Shown here: piece by piece, positions 9,563 to 17,968 of the stretch
How positions within the stretch are numbered: the first letter of the stretch is position 1
Layout of the letters: each line of letters starts with the position of its first letter
Source of the DNA: Desulfobulbaceae bacterium
GTDB taxonomy: Bacteria > Desulfobacterota > Desulfobulbia > Desulfobulbales > SURF-16
Length of the DNA: 44,274 nt
Direction of reading: 5' to 3'
Assembly (NCBI GenBank): GCA_002868945.1
Contig: PKTX01000055.1
Location: 37,651-81,924 of the forward strand
Position numbers and translations under genes: made by a program
The notes under the pieces: generated by a model
What the model saw: only the letters and a program-made list of their open reading frames with translations
Databases searched by the model: none
What the model was told of the DNA's origin: nothing

Positions 9563-9817
9563 ATTTGCTTTTTAGACATTTTTTTCGTTTGATTCAGCCG
9601 AAGCGCAAGGCGTCAGGCAAAGCACAAAATGCGTAGATCAGTATGTTTTTCTTGCTTGTCAGCTAACGCCCACTTTCAACCTTAAGAAATATCACGCCAT
9701 GCCGGAACGATACATCAAAAAAGACGCGCTTGTCATATATTCATGCCTCACTTGTCAGTGTCGTGATCAAGCAAGGCAATCAGTTTTTTTTGGTCAACAG
9801 GCTGAGGGCAATGTTCG

Positions 9818-10708
9818 TCAATCTGATGATAACTTGCTGATTAAATTGTGAATTCTTTCAAGATCATCGAGTGAATAATATTCTATTTCGATTTTGCCAC
9901 GGTCACCGTTCTGGACAATGCGCGACTTTGTACCGAACTGCCGGATAAAATCATGGGTCAGAGTTCGGCAATATGAGGCTGGTATGGGTTTTTTGGCAAC
10001 AGGACGGCTTTCGCCCTTGGCCGTACTCTGTTTTTGCTTGCTGCTTCGCACCAGATTTTCGGTCTGGCGGACAGAGAGACCCTTTTTGATTATTTTGTCG
10101 CGTATCTCCCTGGCCTCGTCATGATCCTTCACGGCCAGCAAAACGCGGGCATGCCCCATACTTAAACGACCGGCGCCGATATCATCCTTGATGAAATCCG
10201 GCAACTGCAAGAGACGCATGGTATTGGCCACGGTTGACCTTTCCTTGCCGACGCGCTTGGCCACTTCTTCCTGGGTCAAAGAAAACTCTTTAACCAGCTG
10301 CTGATAGGCAAGGGCCTCCTCAATGGCATTGAGGTTCTGGCGTTGGATATTTTCAATGAGGGCCAGCTCCAGGCGATCCTGGCTATCCACATCCCGGACA
10401 ATAACCGGCACATCGGTGAGACCGGCCAGGCGCGAGGCGCGCAGTCGTCTCTCCCCGGCAATGAGGATATAACGCTCATCAGTCTCACCGTGAGGAGTAA
10501 CAACCAGGGGTTGCAGAATACCTTTTTCAGCAATGGACTCTGCCAGCTCCTGGAGGGCATCCTCATCCATCTCCTTGCGAGGCTGATAGGGGTTTGGCTC
10601 TATGACATCGATATTACAGAGAATATACTTGCCCTCTGCGGCTACCACATCAAAATCTTCAGCCAGCAAGGCGTCCAGCCCTCGGCCCAGGCGATTACCG
10701 CTACTCAT
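9818..10708 (-). CDS. parB: Chromosome-partitioning protein ParB (Noc/Spo0J family)
   Basis: A 296-residue CTP-dependent DNA clamp that loads at parS and spreads. The N-terminal RLGRGLDALL is the ParA-stimulating segment. The CTP-binding boxes include PYQPRKEMDE and GERRLRAS, the helix-turn-helix reads TQEEVAKRVGKERSTVAN, and a C-terminal dimerisation region follows. I start at ATG 10708, with AGGGAGG about 8 bases upstream. A TTG at 10714 overlapping the ParA stop is possible but too close to that Shine-Dalgarno. The parAB pair with a nearby parS marks a chromosomal, probably origin-proximal, segregation locus. Confidence 0.96.
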   Translation of the reverse strand: MSSGNRLGRGLDALLAEDFDVVAAEGKYILCNIDVIEPNPYQPRKEMDEDALQELAESIAEKGILQPLVVTPHGETDERYILIAGERRLRASRLAGLTDVPVIVRDVDSQDRLELALIENIQRQNLNAIEEALAYQQLVKEFSLTQEEVAKRVGKERSTVANTMRLLQLPDFIKDDIGAGRLSMGHARVLLAVKDHDEAREIRDKIIKKGLSVRQTENLVRSSKQKQSTAKGESRPVAKKPIPASYCRTLTHDFIRQFGTKSRIVQNGDRGKIEIEYYSLDDLERIHNLISKLSSD

Positions 10709-10710
10709 AG

Positions 10711-11523
10711 TCAACCCCTCCCTGCATTCGCTCTTTGTTGTTGCTTGAGAAATTCCTTGCCCAGGTTCATATAGCTCAGGGCACCCGCCGAATTTTTATC
10801 ATAGACAATCACCGGCTTGCCGTAACTGGGGCACTCACTGAGCCGCACATTGCGGGGGATCACCGTGTTATACACCTTGTCGCCAAAATGCTTCTTGACC
10901 TCTTTGGCCACCTGGTAAGTCAGCTTATTGCGCCGATCATACATGGTTAACAGCAGCCCTTCAATAACAAGAGCGGAGTTGTAGGATTTTTTCACAAGCT
11001 TGATGGTTCGAACCAGTTGACTGAGGCCCTCCAGGGCGAAATATTCACACTGCATGGGAATTATCACCGAGTGGGCGCCGCTGAGGGCATTGAGGGTGAG
11101 CAGACCCAGCGAGGGAGGGCAATCCACCAGGATATAGTCATATTCGCCGGCCACCTGCGCCAATACGCGCCACAGAAATTGCTCCCTCTTTTTTTCATGC
11201 ATCATCTCGACCTCCACCCCGATAAGGTCGATACCGGTGGGCAAGACCCAGAGGTTGTCAATGGCCGCAACCGGCCTGATCACCTCAGGCGTCTTTTCAG
11301 GACTCAAGTAACAATGGTAGAGATGCTTCGTTTGGGGGGATGTGACAGGAACACCGACAGCACTGCTGGCATTGCCTTGCGGGTCGGAATCAACCAGCAG
11401 GGTTTTTTTGCCCAGCATAGCCAGGGCAGTCGCCAGGTTCACCGCCGAGGTCGTCTTGCCCACACCTCCCTTCTGATTGGCCATGGTAACAATTTTTGCG
11501 CCTTCCTTTCTCGTTTCCGTCAT
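10711..11523 (-). CDS. parA: Chromosome-partitioning ATPase ParA (Soj family)
   Basis: A 270-residue deviant Walker ATPase driving ParB-parS complex movement. It has the signature KGGVGKTT, switch and Walker B segments (VDSDPQGNASSA and ILVDCPPSLGLLTLNA), and the C-terminal nucleotide pocket (TVIPRNVRLSECPSYGKPV). I start at ATG 11523 (MTETRKEGAK), which gives family length; the upstream in-frame extension from a TTG has no homologous look. The gene abuts parB and lies 256 bases downstream of the next gene, with parS in that gap. Confidence 0.96.
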   Translation of the reverse strand: MTETRKEGAKIVTMANQKGGVGKTTSAVNLATALAMLGKKTLLVDSDPQGNASSAVGVPVTSPQTKHLYHCYLSPEKTPEVIRPVAAIDNLWVLPTGIDLIGVEVEMMHEKKREQFLWRVLAQVAGEYDYILVDCPPSLGLLTLNALSGAHSVIIPMQCEYFALEGLSQLVRTIKLVKKSYNSALVIEGLLLTMYDRRNKLTYQVAKEVKKHFGDKVYNTVIPRNVRLSECPSYGKPVIVYDKNSAGALSYMNLGKEFLKQQQRANAGRG

Positions 11524-11738
11524 ATTCGCCTCTGCATTTTCATAAACCAATGGCCGTGCCCCCTCTGCCCCTCGCAGCAAGACGCGACCCCCCACCATTA
11601 ACAACTACATATAGAAACCCCGCGACGGCCCTCACTCACGCAAACCAAAAAATGCCGCGGGATGAATCGAAAAGGCGACAATATTCTTTACAAGATACGC
11701 TATTTCACATGAATAACAAGTCCTTTTGCCGACACCTT

Positions 11739-11770
11739 GCGTGTATTGTTCCACGTGGAACAATACACGC
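11739..11770. other. parS: parS centromere site within a 32-bp perfect palindrome
   Basis: The core TGTTCCACGTGGAACA (11747-11762) matches the bacterial chromosomal parS consensus. The symmetry continues outward perfectly to 11739 and 11770 (flanks GCGTGTAT and ATACACGC). It sits about 215 bases upstream of parA, where ParB would load and could also repress parAB. The core identification is well supported; the role of the extra symmetry is unknown. Confidence 0.93.
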
Positions 11771-11779
11771 CGCCTTGGT

Positions 11780-12925
11780 CTAAACAGTCGCGACAGCAAG
11801 AACAAGCTCAAGGGTTCTGACCATGCTGGCTAGAGATATGTGTTCATGGACTGAATGGACATCCTCCATGCCGATACCAAGGATCGCGGTTTGCAGATGG
11901 CGACTGTTAAAGATGTTGGCATCACTACCGCCGCCGGCAACAACGTAAGAAAGCTGGCGACAATCAAGACGCTCAGAGGCCTGCCGGGTCAGGGCGAGCA
12001 GTGGGCTTGACTCGTCGAGAAGCATGGCTGGATACTGCTCCGGAAAAGAAAGGGAAAAGAAGGGCGGCTCACCGGCATTGGTGGTGCCAGGGATGTAACG
12101 TTTAAAGATATGGGAATAAATCGCCTCATGTTTTTCAAGAAGATCGGCGGAATGACTGCGGATTTCACCACGAAAATGTATAGTGTCTGGAACGATATTA
12201 GTGGCGGTGCCGCCACTGACAAGGCCGATGTTGGCGGTGGAGTAGTCGTCGATCTTACCCACCGGCAACTCGGCAAGGATGGCCGCTGCCAGGGAAAGGG
12301 CATTAATGCCAGCCTCCGGGGCCAAGCCGGCATGAGAGGCCCGGCCGACAATTTCCGCCTCGACATACACTGCGGCAGGGGCACCGACAATAACGTTGTC
12401 AAGGCCGGTGGAGTCAAGGGCAAAGCCCATGTCGGCCCGAAGCCTGGCAGGATCAAAGGCCTTGGCGCCCAGGAGGCCTATCTCCTCGCCGGTGGTAAAG
12501 AGCAACTCCAAGGGAGGGTGCGACATTTTTTTTTCAAAGAGAACCTGCACCATTTCCATAAGAATGGCGATGCCCGCCTTATCATCACCGCCAAGAACGG
12601 TATCACCTTTTGAAGTAAAGATGTCGTTATGGCGCTGCACCCTGACGCCGATACAAGGATTGATCACATCCATGTGGCAGTTAAAAAAAAGGGGTTGTTT
12701 GGTAGTATCGCTGCCGGGAATTGTAACAATGAGGTTGCCGGTATCTGAGCCGGTGATCTGAGCGGAATCATCAACCGTCACGGTCGCCCCGGGAAAACCA
12801 TCAAAGAAATCGGACAAATAGCCGGCCAGCTTCCCTTCAGACTTGCCGGGGCTGTCAATCTCGCACAGGGTGACAAAATAATGGGCGAGTCTTTCGGAGT
12901 TTATTGCAAAAAATGAAGAAGACAT
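11780..12925 (-). CDS. M20 family metallopeptidase (PepT-like tripeptidase/aminoacylase)
   Basis: A 381-residue di-zinc peptidase. Metal and catalytic residues are visible: H84 and D86 in CHMDVI, the bridging aspartate in GGDDKAG (about 113-118), E147/E148 in TTGEEIGLLG, D171 in ALDST, and the final histidine in EDVHSVHEHI. A dimerisation/lid domain lies at about 190-300. Lack of a signal peptide indicates a cytoplasmic peptide-processing role. It resembles the shorter PepT-like enzymes of the M20B/M42-adjacent group; the exact substrate is not deducible. It is divergent from the cupin gene and ends 18 bases left of the parS palindrome region. Confidence 0.9.
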   Translation of the reverse strand: MSSSFFAINSERLAHYFVTLCEIDSPGKSEGKLAGYLSDFFDGFPGATVTVDDSAQITGSDTGNLIVTIPGSDTTKQPLFFNCHMDVINPCIGVRVQRHNDIFTSKGDTVLGGDDKAGIAILMEMVQVLFEKKMSHPPLELLFTTGEEIGLLGAKAFDPARLRADMGFALDSTGLDNVIVGAPAAVYVEAEIVGRASHAGLAPEAGINALSLAAAILAELPVGKIDDYSTANIGLVSGGTATNIVPDTIHFRGEIRSHSADLLEKHEAIYSHIFKRYIPGTTNAGEPPFFSLSFPEQYPAMLLDESSPLLALTRQASERLDCRQLSYVVAGGGSDANIFNSRHLQTAILGIGMEDVHSVHEHISLASMVRTLELVLAVATV

Positions 12926-12948
12926 GAACGAACTCGCAGGAGGTTAAA

Positions 12949-13317
12949 ATGATAAAAAGGGTGAGCAGCTATGATAGCATAAAAGCCTTTATCACTAAAG
13001 ACGGATCTGTGATCAGGGAGTACATGCATCCGGATATACACAAAAACAAGGAAATTAGTGTGGCTGAGGCGCGGCTGGCACCCGGCCGGAAAACCTTGGC
13101 GCATCGCCATGAAAGCAGTGAGGAGATTTATGTAATCCTGGCAGGAAGCGGCTGGATGCAGCGCGGCGACAATCGTTTTGCCATAGAAAAAGGCATGACC
13201 GTCGCCATACTGCCGGGCGAGGTGCATGCCTTGGAAAATAGCGGCACAGAGGATCTCGTCATCCTCTGTTGTTGTGCACCGCCATACAGTGATGCGGACA
13301 CAAGGTTGATTGAATGA
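12949..13317 (+). CDS. Cupin domain protein
   Basis: A 122-residue single-domain cupin. Motif 1 contains HRHESSEEIYVILAGSG (metal-binding H, H, E) and motif 2 PGEVHALENSG (H). The metal site is thus complete, with a beta-barrel fold and a CCC run near the C-terminus. Its Shine-Dalgarno GCAGGAGG is strong. It is divergent from the M20 peptidase, with only 23 bases between start codons, so promoters overlap the opposite coding regions. The substrate is unknown; such proteins can be sugar isomerases, dioxygenases or binding proteins. Confidence 0.88.
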   Translation: MIKRVSSYDSIKAFITKDGSVIREYMHPDIHKNKEISVAEARLAPGRKTLAHRHESSEEIYVILAGSGWMQRGDNRFAIEKGMTVAILPGEVHALENSGTEDLVILCCCAPPYSDADTRLIE

Positions 13318-13520
13318 TATTGATAAGCCCGGGGAGCATGGACAAATGGTCGTGGAAGTCGGTCGCAGCTATCTTAACAAGCCGCCGCATCAGAAAATGT
13401 CTACAATCAGGCGAAACAGGAAAAAGAAACGAGCCATGTGACTGCAAAAGATAGGCGGCAGATCGCAGATGCGCCGCTATGAACCGGCCGTCTGACTCTC
13501 TTTTTGGCGGAACTGTCCCC

Positions 13521-13952
13521 TTACGCCTCGGAGACAATGTCCTGGCCAAGGGCAACTTCCATGGCCCGCACGGGACAGACGGCAACGCAGAGACCGCAGC
13601 CGGTGCACTTATCCGGATCAAAGAGCACTGACATGTCGGTGCGATCAAGATAAAGGGCATGGGTGGGACAGATGCCGGTGCAGGCGCCGCACTGGATGCA
13701 GTGGCTGTCATCACGGCGGATGATGGTGGAAATCGGCTCTATTTTGACGCCGTAATTCTGCAAAAACTCGAGGGCCTTTTTGACATTGCTTCTGTGGCCG
13801 GTAAGCTCAAGGACCATGAGGCCGTCATTGCCGGGCAGGATGGTGGCCTTAAGTATGTTGAAGTCAACATCATACTTCTTGACCAACTCACAGATAATAG
13901 GCTTATCGCCGGTCTCCTTGGGAAAATGCAGGACATATATTTTGGTGTTCAT
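13521..13952 (-). CDS. NIL-domain/2x[4Fe-4S] ferredoxin protein
   Basis: A 143-residue protein with an N-terminal NIL (ACT-like) domain (about 1-78) and two [4Fe-4S] binding sets, C85-C88-C91-C95 and C116-C119-C122-C126, each ending in CP. The NIL domain is known from MetN-type ABC transporters as an amino-acid-binding module. Fused to ferredoxin it is common in anaerobes, where roles in homocysteine or sulfur incorporation into methionine have been proposed. I choose the ATG at 13952 (MNTKIYVLHF); no good Shine-Dalgarno is evident, and an upstream ATG at 13966 is possible. It stands alone, convergent with the cupin gene. Confidence 0.88.
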   Translation of the reverse strand: MNTKIYVLHFPKETGDKPIICELVKKYDVDFNILKATILPGNDGLMVLELTGHRSNVKKALEFLQNYGVKIEPISTIIRRDDSHCIQCGACTGICPTHALYLDRTDMSVLFDPDKCTGCGLCVAVCPVRAMEVALGQDIVSEA

Positions 13953-14118
13953 GGCTTCGTGTGCATGTAGAGGTTTAACTAGGGGCCTATGACCTGGCAC
14001 GGCAAGGCAAAACAGCCAGGCAACAGGTGTGGGGGTCTCGGACATGATCTGGGTGGCTTCAGTGAAAACCGAAGGTCTCACACTCTACCAAATGAAAGAT
14101 AAAGCGTAAACAGTGCTT

Positions 14119-14829
14119 TTAGGAGCTCTGGGGCGAGAAGCGATAGCCGACACCACGCACTGTTTCAACGGCAGGGGCGGCTGTGCCAAGCTTTTTACGC
14201 AGGCCGGAAACCAACACATCAATGGCACGCTCAGTGAGGCTATAGTCAAACCCTCTGATATCATTGATAATCTGTTGTCGACTATAGACCCAACCAGGCT
14301 TTCTGATCAAAAGCTGTAAGATCTGAAACTCGGAGTGGGTGAGATGAATCTTACTGCCGGCCACATAAACCTCGTACCGATGGGGAAGTATGCTCAGTTG
14401 ACAGTCGCCAAAGAAAATTTCATCATCGTCTGATCGACCAGCCGCGGCAGGGGAGGTACGGCGCAGCAGTGCGTTTATACGGGCAATAAGAATTTTGGTG
14501 CTGAAGGGCTTGGCCAGATAGTCATCAGCGCCGGCACTGAGGCCGGCGACGATATCCTCCTCTTCTCCCTTGGCGGTGAGCATCAGCACAGGCACAAAAC
14601 TCTCATACTCTGTGCGGATGGTGCGGCAGACGGCAAGGCCGTCCATGCCGGGCAGCATCAGGTCAAGGACAATAAGATCAGGTTGATGACGATCAAAAAG
14701 CTGCAGACCCGATTCTCCGTCATCGGCACAAAAAACCTGAAAGCCGGCCTTGACCAGGTTGTAGGTCACCAGCTGCTGGATATCTTCCTCATCCTCGATA
14801 AGTAGTATGGAACGTGGGCTATCTATCAT
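14119..14829 (-). CDS. phoB: PhoB-type response regulator
   Basis: A 236-residue OmpR/PhoB-family transcription factor. The receiver domain has the acidic pair EDEED, phosphoacceptor D56 in VLDLMLP, T near 84 (LTAKG) and K in AKPF. The winged-helix domain ends with the recognition helix (RAIDVLVSGLRKKLG) and the family ending VRGVGYRF. It closes the pst operon, 15 bases after phoU, which supports the phosphate-regulator call. No PhoR histidine kinase follows in the window. The start is taken at ATG 14829; a TTG at 14835 is an alternative, and neither has a clear Shine-Dalgarno. Confidence 0.92.
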   Translation of the reverse strand: MIDSPRSILLIEDEEDIQQLVTYNLVKAGFQVFCADDGESGLQLFDRHQPDLIVLDLMLPGMDGLAVCRTIRTEYESFVPVLMLTAKGEEEDIVAGLSAGADDYLAKPFSTKILIARINALLRRTSPAAAGRSDDDEIFFGDCQLSILPHRYEVYVAGSKIHLTHSEFQILQLLIRKPGWVYSRQQIINDIRGFDYSLTERAIDVLVSGLRKKLGTAAPAVETVRGVGYRFSPQSS

Positions 14830-14844
14830 AGACAAAGCAGAAGA

Positions 14845-15525
14845 CTAGATCTGCTCCTCATGTCTGACAATTCTGCCCTGCAACATGTAGATGATATCCT
14901 CGGAGGTATTAGTGATATGATCGGCGATACGCTCAACACCGCGGGCAATGGCAAGCTGCATGGGGAGGAAGACCTGCTGGCCCGGATCGGTCCGGGCGAT
15001 TTGCTCAAGCTGACGCCGAATGGTGCGCTTGGCCTCATCCACCTCATCATCCTGCAGACAGATACGGTAGGCAAGATCGGCATCCTCATTGACAAAGGCA
15101 TCAAGGCAGTTACGAAACATTGCCTGGGTGGTAACAAACATCACCTCAAATTCCTGAGGAAAAACTATCTCGGCAGGATTTTCGGCATCCTTGCGGGCCG
15201 CGTGCAGGAGCAGAACCTTATCGGCGATTTTACAGGCCAAGTCTCCGATCCGCTCCAACTCACGGTTCATCTTCAAGGCAGTGACCACAAAACGCAGGTC
15301 ACTGGCAACGGGTTGGTGGAGGGCGAGAATCTTCAGACAGTCCTCCTCGACATTGACCTCAAGGGCGTTAATTTTGGAGTCAGCGGCCTGAACCTCAGCG
15401 GCCAGAACCGGATCCATGCTCCGCACTGCCGTTATGCTGTTTCTGATACCCTCCTCGACAATGGTACCAAGATAGAGAAGGTGCTGCTTGAGCGAATCTA
15501 TGGCGGAATGGATATTTGTTGTCAC
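14845..15525 (-). CDS. phoU: Phosphate signalling protein PhoU
   Basis: A 226-residue all-helical protein of two repeated three-helix PhoU domains, each with the metal-binding E-x3-D type motif (ELERIGDLACKIAD near 100 and GVERIADHITNTSED near 198). PhoU links Pst transporter occupancy to the PhoR/PhoB system and restrains phosphate uptake. It lies between pstB and phoB, 17 bases after pstB. Length and motifs are normal. Confidence 0.95.
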   Translation of the reverse strand: MTTNIHSAIDSLKQHLLYLGTIVEEGIRNSITAVRSMDPVLAAEVQAADSKINALEVNVEEDCLKILALHQPVASDLRFVVTALKMNRELERIGDLACKIADKVLLLHAARKDAENPAEIVFPQEFEVMFVTTQAMFRNCLDAFVNEDADLAYRICLQDDEVDEAKRTIRRQLEQIARTDPGQQVFLPMQLAIARGVERIADHITNTSEDIIYMLQGRIVRHEEQI

Positions 15526-15542
15526 AACGTCTCACCTTACTT

Positions 15543-16331
15543 TCAGCCGAATCGGCCGGTTATATAATCTTCTGTAGCCTTTTTCACCGGAACGGTAAAG
15601 ACCCGGTTGGTGGGGCCGAACTCTATCAACTCTCCCTCATAGAGAAAAGCGGTATAATCGGAGATACGCGAGGCCTGCTGCATATTATGGGTAACAATAA
15701 TAATAGTATATTCTCCGTTCAAATCGCGAATAAGATCTTCGATATGGGCGGTTGAGCGGGGATCCAGGGCAGAGCAGGGTTCATCCATCAGGATAATCTC
15801 CGGTGATACGGCAATGGCCCGGGCAATACAGAGACGTTGCATCTGGCCGCCGGAAAGACCCATGGCCGACTCGTGCAGGCGATCCTTCACCTCATTCCAA
15901 AGGGCGGCACGGCGCAGTGACTTCTCCACCGTTTCGTCAAGGATGGGCTTTTCATTGATGCCGGCAATGCGCATACCGAAGATGACATTTTCATAAATTG
16001 ATTTAGTAAAGGGATTTGATTTCTGAAAGACCATTCCCACCCGTCGGCGCAGGTCAATGACATCAACGGCCCTGTCAAAGATGTTGCGATCGTCAAGTTT
16101 GATACTACCGGTGATGCGCAGACCGTCAATCAGGTCATTCATGCGATTGATACACCGGATAAAGGTGGACTTGCCGCAGCCGGAGGGACCGATCAGGGCA
16201 GTTACCTGATGACGGGGAATGGCAAAGCTGATATCAAAAAGGGCCTGGGCCTCACCATAAAAGAGGCTGAGGTTGTCTGCCTGGACAATGGCATCATCAA
16301 TGGTAATAATGGCCTGTTCGGTGTTTTTCAT
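15543..16331 (-). CDS. pstB: Phosphate ABC transporter ATPase PstB
   Basis: A 262-residue ATPase energising phosphate import. Walker [11 protein letters not shown]-loop [12 protein letters not shown] signature LSGGQMQRL, Walker [14 protein letters not shown] and H-loop VTHNMQQA are all present, and the PstB-typical [11 protein letters not shown] tail closes the protein. I start at ATG 16331 (MKNTEQAI), overlapping the pstC-pstA-pstB series only by adjacency to the pstA stop at 16345. The longer frame into pstA has no family support. Confidence 0.96.
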   Translation of the reverse strand: MKNTEQAIITIDDAIVQADNLSLFYGEAQALFDISFAIPRHQVTALIGPSGCGKSTFIRCINRMNDLIDGLRITGSIKLDDRNIFDRAVDVIDLRRRVGMVFQKSNPFTKSIYENVIFGMRIAGINEKPILDETVEKSLRRAALWNEVKDRLHESAMGLSGGQMQRLCIARAIAVSPEIILMDEPCSALDPRSTAHIEDLIRDLNGEYTIIIVTHNMQQASRISDYTAFLYEGELIEFGPTNRVFTVPVKKATEDYITGRFG

Positions 16332-16344
16332 AGCTACAAAGCTC

Positions 16345-17961
16345 TTAGTCGTTGGTAATAGCAAACTTCTTTTTCATGCGGGAGCGCAGGACAATGGCGG
16401 AACTGGTCATGGTAATGACAATGGCCAGCAGCAGCAAGGTGGTGACAAAAACCATGGGCTTGGCGGCCTCGACATTGGGAGACTGGAAACCAATGTCGTA
16501 AATATGGAAGCCGAGGTGCATAAACTTGCGATCAAGGTGAAGAAAGGGAAAGGTGGCGTCAAGGGGCAGGGCCGGGGCAAGTTTGACCACGCCGGTAATC
16601 ATCAAGGGCGCCACCTCCCCGGCGGCCCGAGCCATGGCCAGAATAAAGCCGGTCAAGATACCGGGCGAGGCCATGGGCAGCAGAATACGGGTCAGGGTCT
16701 GCAGTTTGGTGGATCCCAGGGCAAAGGAGGATTCGCGCAGGCCGCTGGGAATGGCACCCAAGGCCTCTTCCGTGGCAACAATGACCACCGGCACGGTGAG
16801 TAGACCCAGGGTAAGACTGGCCCAGAGAATACCACCAGTACCAAAGGTAGGTGTCGGCAACTGCTCCGGGAAAAAAAGCTGATCAATGGAGGAGCCGATG
16901 CCGTAGACAAAAAAGGCCAGACCAAAAATGCCATAGACAATGGACGGGATACCGGCCAGATTATTAACGGCAATACGCACCAGGCGCACCAGCAGGCCCT
17001 CACGGGCATATTCGCGCAGATAAATACCGGCCAGCACGCCCAGGGGAAAGGAGAGTATGCTCATGATAAAGATGAGCATAATGGTCCCGAAGATGGCCGG
17101 GAAAAGACCGCCCTCTGTATTTGATTCCCGGGGTTCGGCAGTAAAAAGCTCCCAGACCTTGCGCAGATAGATACCGGTCTTGGCCACGGGAGACATGTCA
17201 TTGGGCCGGTAGGCCCGGATCACCGACATCAGGGCAATCGTCTGCTGTCTACCGCCGGCATCCTCAAAAAGGGCGGTGTTGGCCATAAGATCCCGCTCTC
17301 GAACCTCATAGCGGCTGACATGAGCCTGAAACTCCTGGGAGAGACTCTCTTTACGACGCTGAAGAGCTGCCATCTGAGGATCTGCCTCTTTGTCGTGGTA
17401 GACAAGCTTGGCAATCTTGCCGTCCAGCCGTTCCACTTGCGCATTAAGGGTACTGAGCTCAGCCTGGATATCCTGGAGCTCTTCCAGGCCGGGACCAAGG
17501 GCTGCCAAGGCGCTCTTGAAGCGGGCCCAGGGATTATCAGTAGCGGGCACTTCCAGAGAAGGCAGCTCCAGGCCGGCAAGATAGCCGTAGAAATTGCCAT
17601 AGGCACTACGCTCAAGAAGCACCGCCTCTCTGGGAGCGGTTTTCTGCTGTATATGAGCCTCGGTAAGCCACTTGAAGTCGAGAGGGTAGAGGTCTCGATT
17701 GCCTATCTTGACCTGATGGCGGATGCCGGCCTGTTCATCATCGGTGGTCTGGACAACCTCGCCCAGATAGGCGGAACCATCCTCCATCTCAAAATGGACA
17801 AGGTCAGCGGGCCAGTAGACCGCAATACCATTCTTGACAATGACAAAGAGCAGGGCAAAGGTCAGGACAAGGATGAGGGTCAGGGCGGCGCCGGTGGCCC
17901 AGACAAAGGGCTCACCATCCTGCCAGTATTTGTTTTTCAGAATCTTCTTGAGCACAGGCAA
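16345..17961 (-). CDS. pstA: Phosphate ABC transporter permease PstA, long form
   Basis: A 538-residue permease, nearly twice the classic ~290. The C-terminal half (about 290-530) is a standard PstA with six membrane spans and the EAA loop region ([26 protein letters not shown]). The N-terminal half has one membrane span (about 20-45), a periplasmic beta-rich stretch and a predicted coiled coil (about 160-245, with [19 protein letters not shown]). This long form occurs with long PstC in some Proteobacteria. The extra domain would sit in the periplasm and may contact PstS or the extended PstC; that is inference. It is 7 bases downstream of pstC. Confidence 0.94.
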   Translation of the reverse strand: MPVLKKILKNKYWQDGEPFVWATGAALTLILVLTFALLFVIVKNGIAVYWPADLVHFEMEDGSAYLGEVVQTTDDEQAGIRHQVKIGNRDLYPLDFKWLTEAHIQQKTAPREAVLLERSAYGNFYGYLAGLELPSLEVPATDNPWARFKSALAALGPGLEELQDIQAELSTLNAQVERLDGKIAKLVYHDKEADPQMAALQRRKESLSQEFQAHVSRYEVRERDLMANTALFEDAGGRQQTIALMSVIRAYRPNDMSPVAKTGIYLRKVWELFTAEPRESNTEGGLFPAIFGTIMLIFIMSILSFPLGVLAGIYLREYAREGLLVRLVRIAVNNLAGIPSIVYGIFGLAFFVYGIGSSIDQLFFPEQLPTPTFGTGGILWASLTLGLLTVPVVIVATEEALGAIPSGLRESSFALGSTKLQTLTRILLPMASPGILTGFILAMARAAGEVAPLMITGVVKLAPALPLDATFPFLHLDRKFMHLGFHIYDIGFQSPNVEAAKPMVFVTTLLLLAIVITMTSSAIVLRSRMKKKFAITND

Positions 17962-17968
17962 TCACCAT

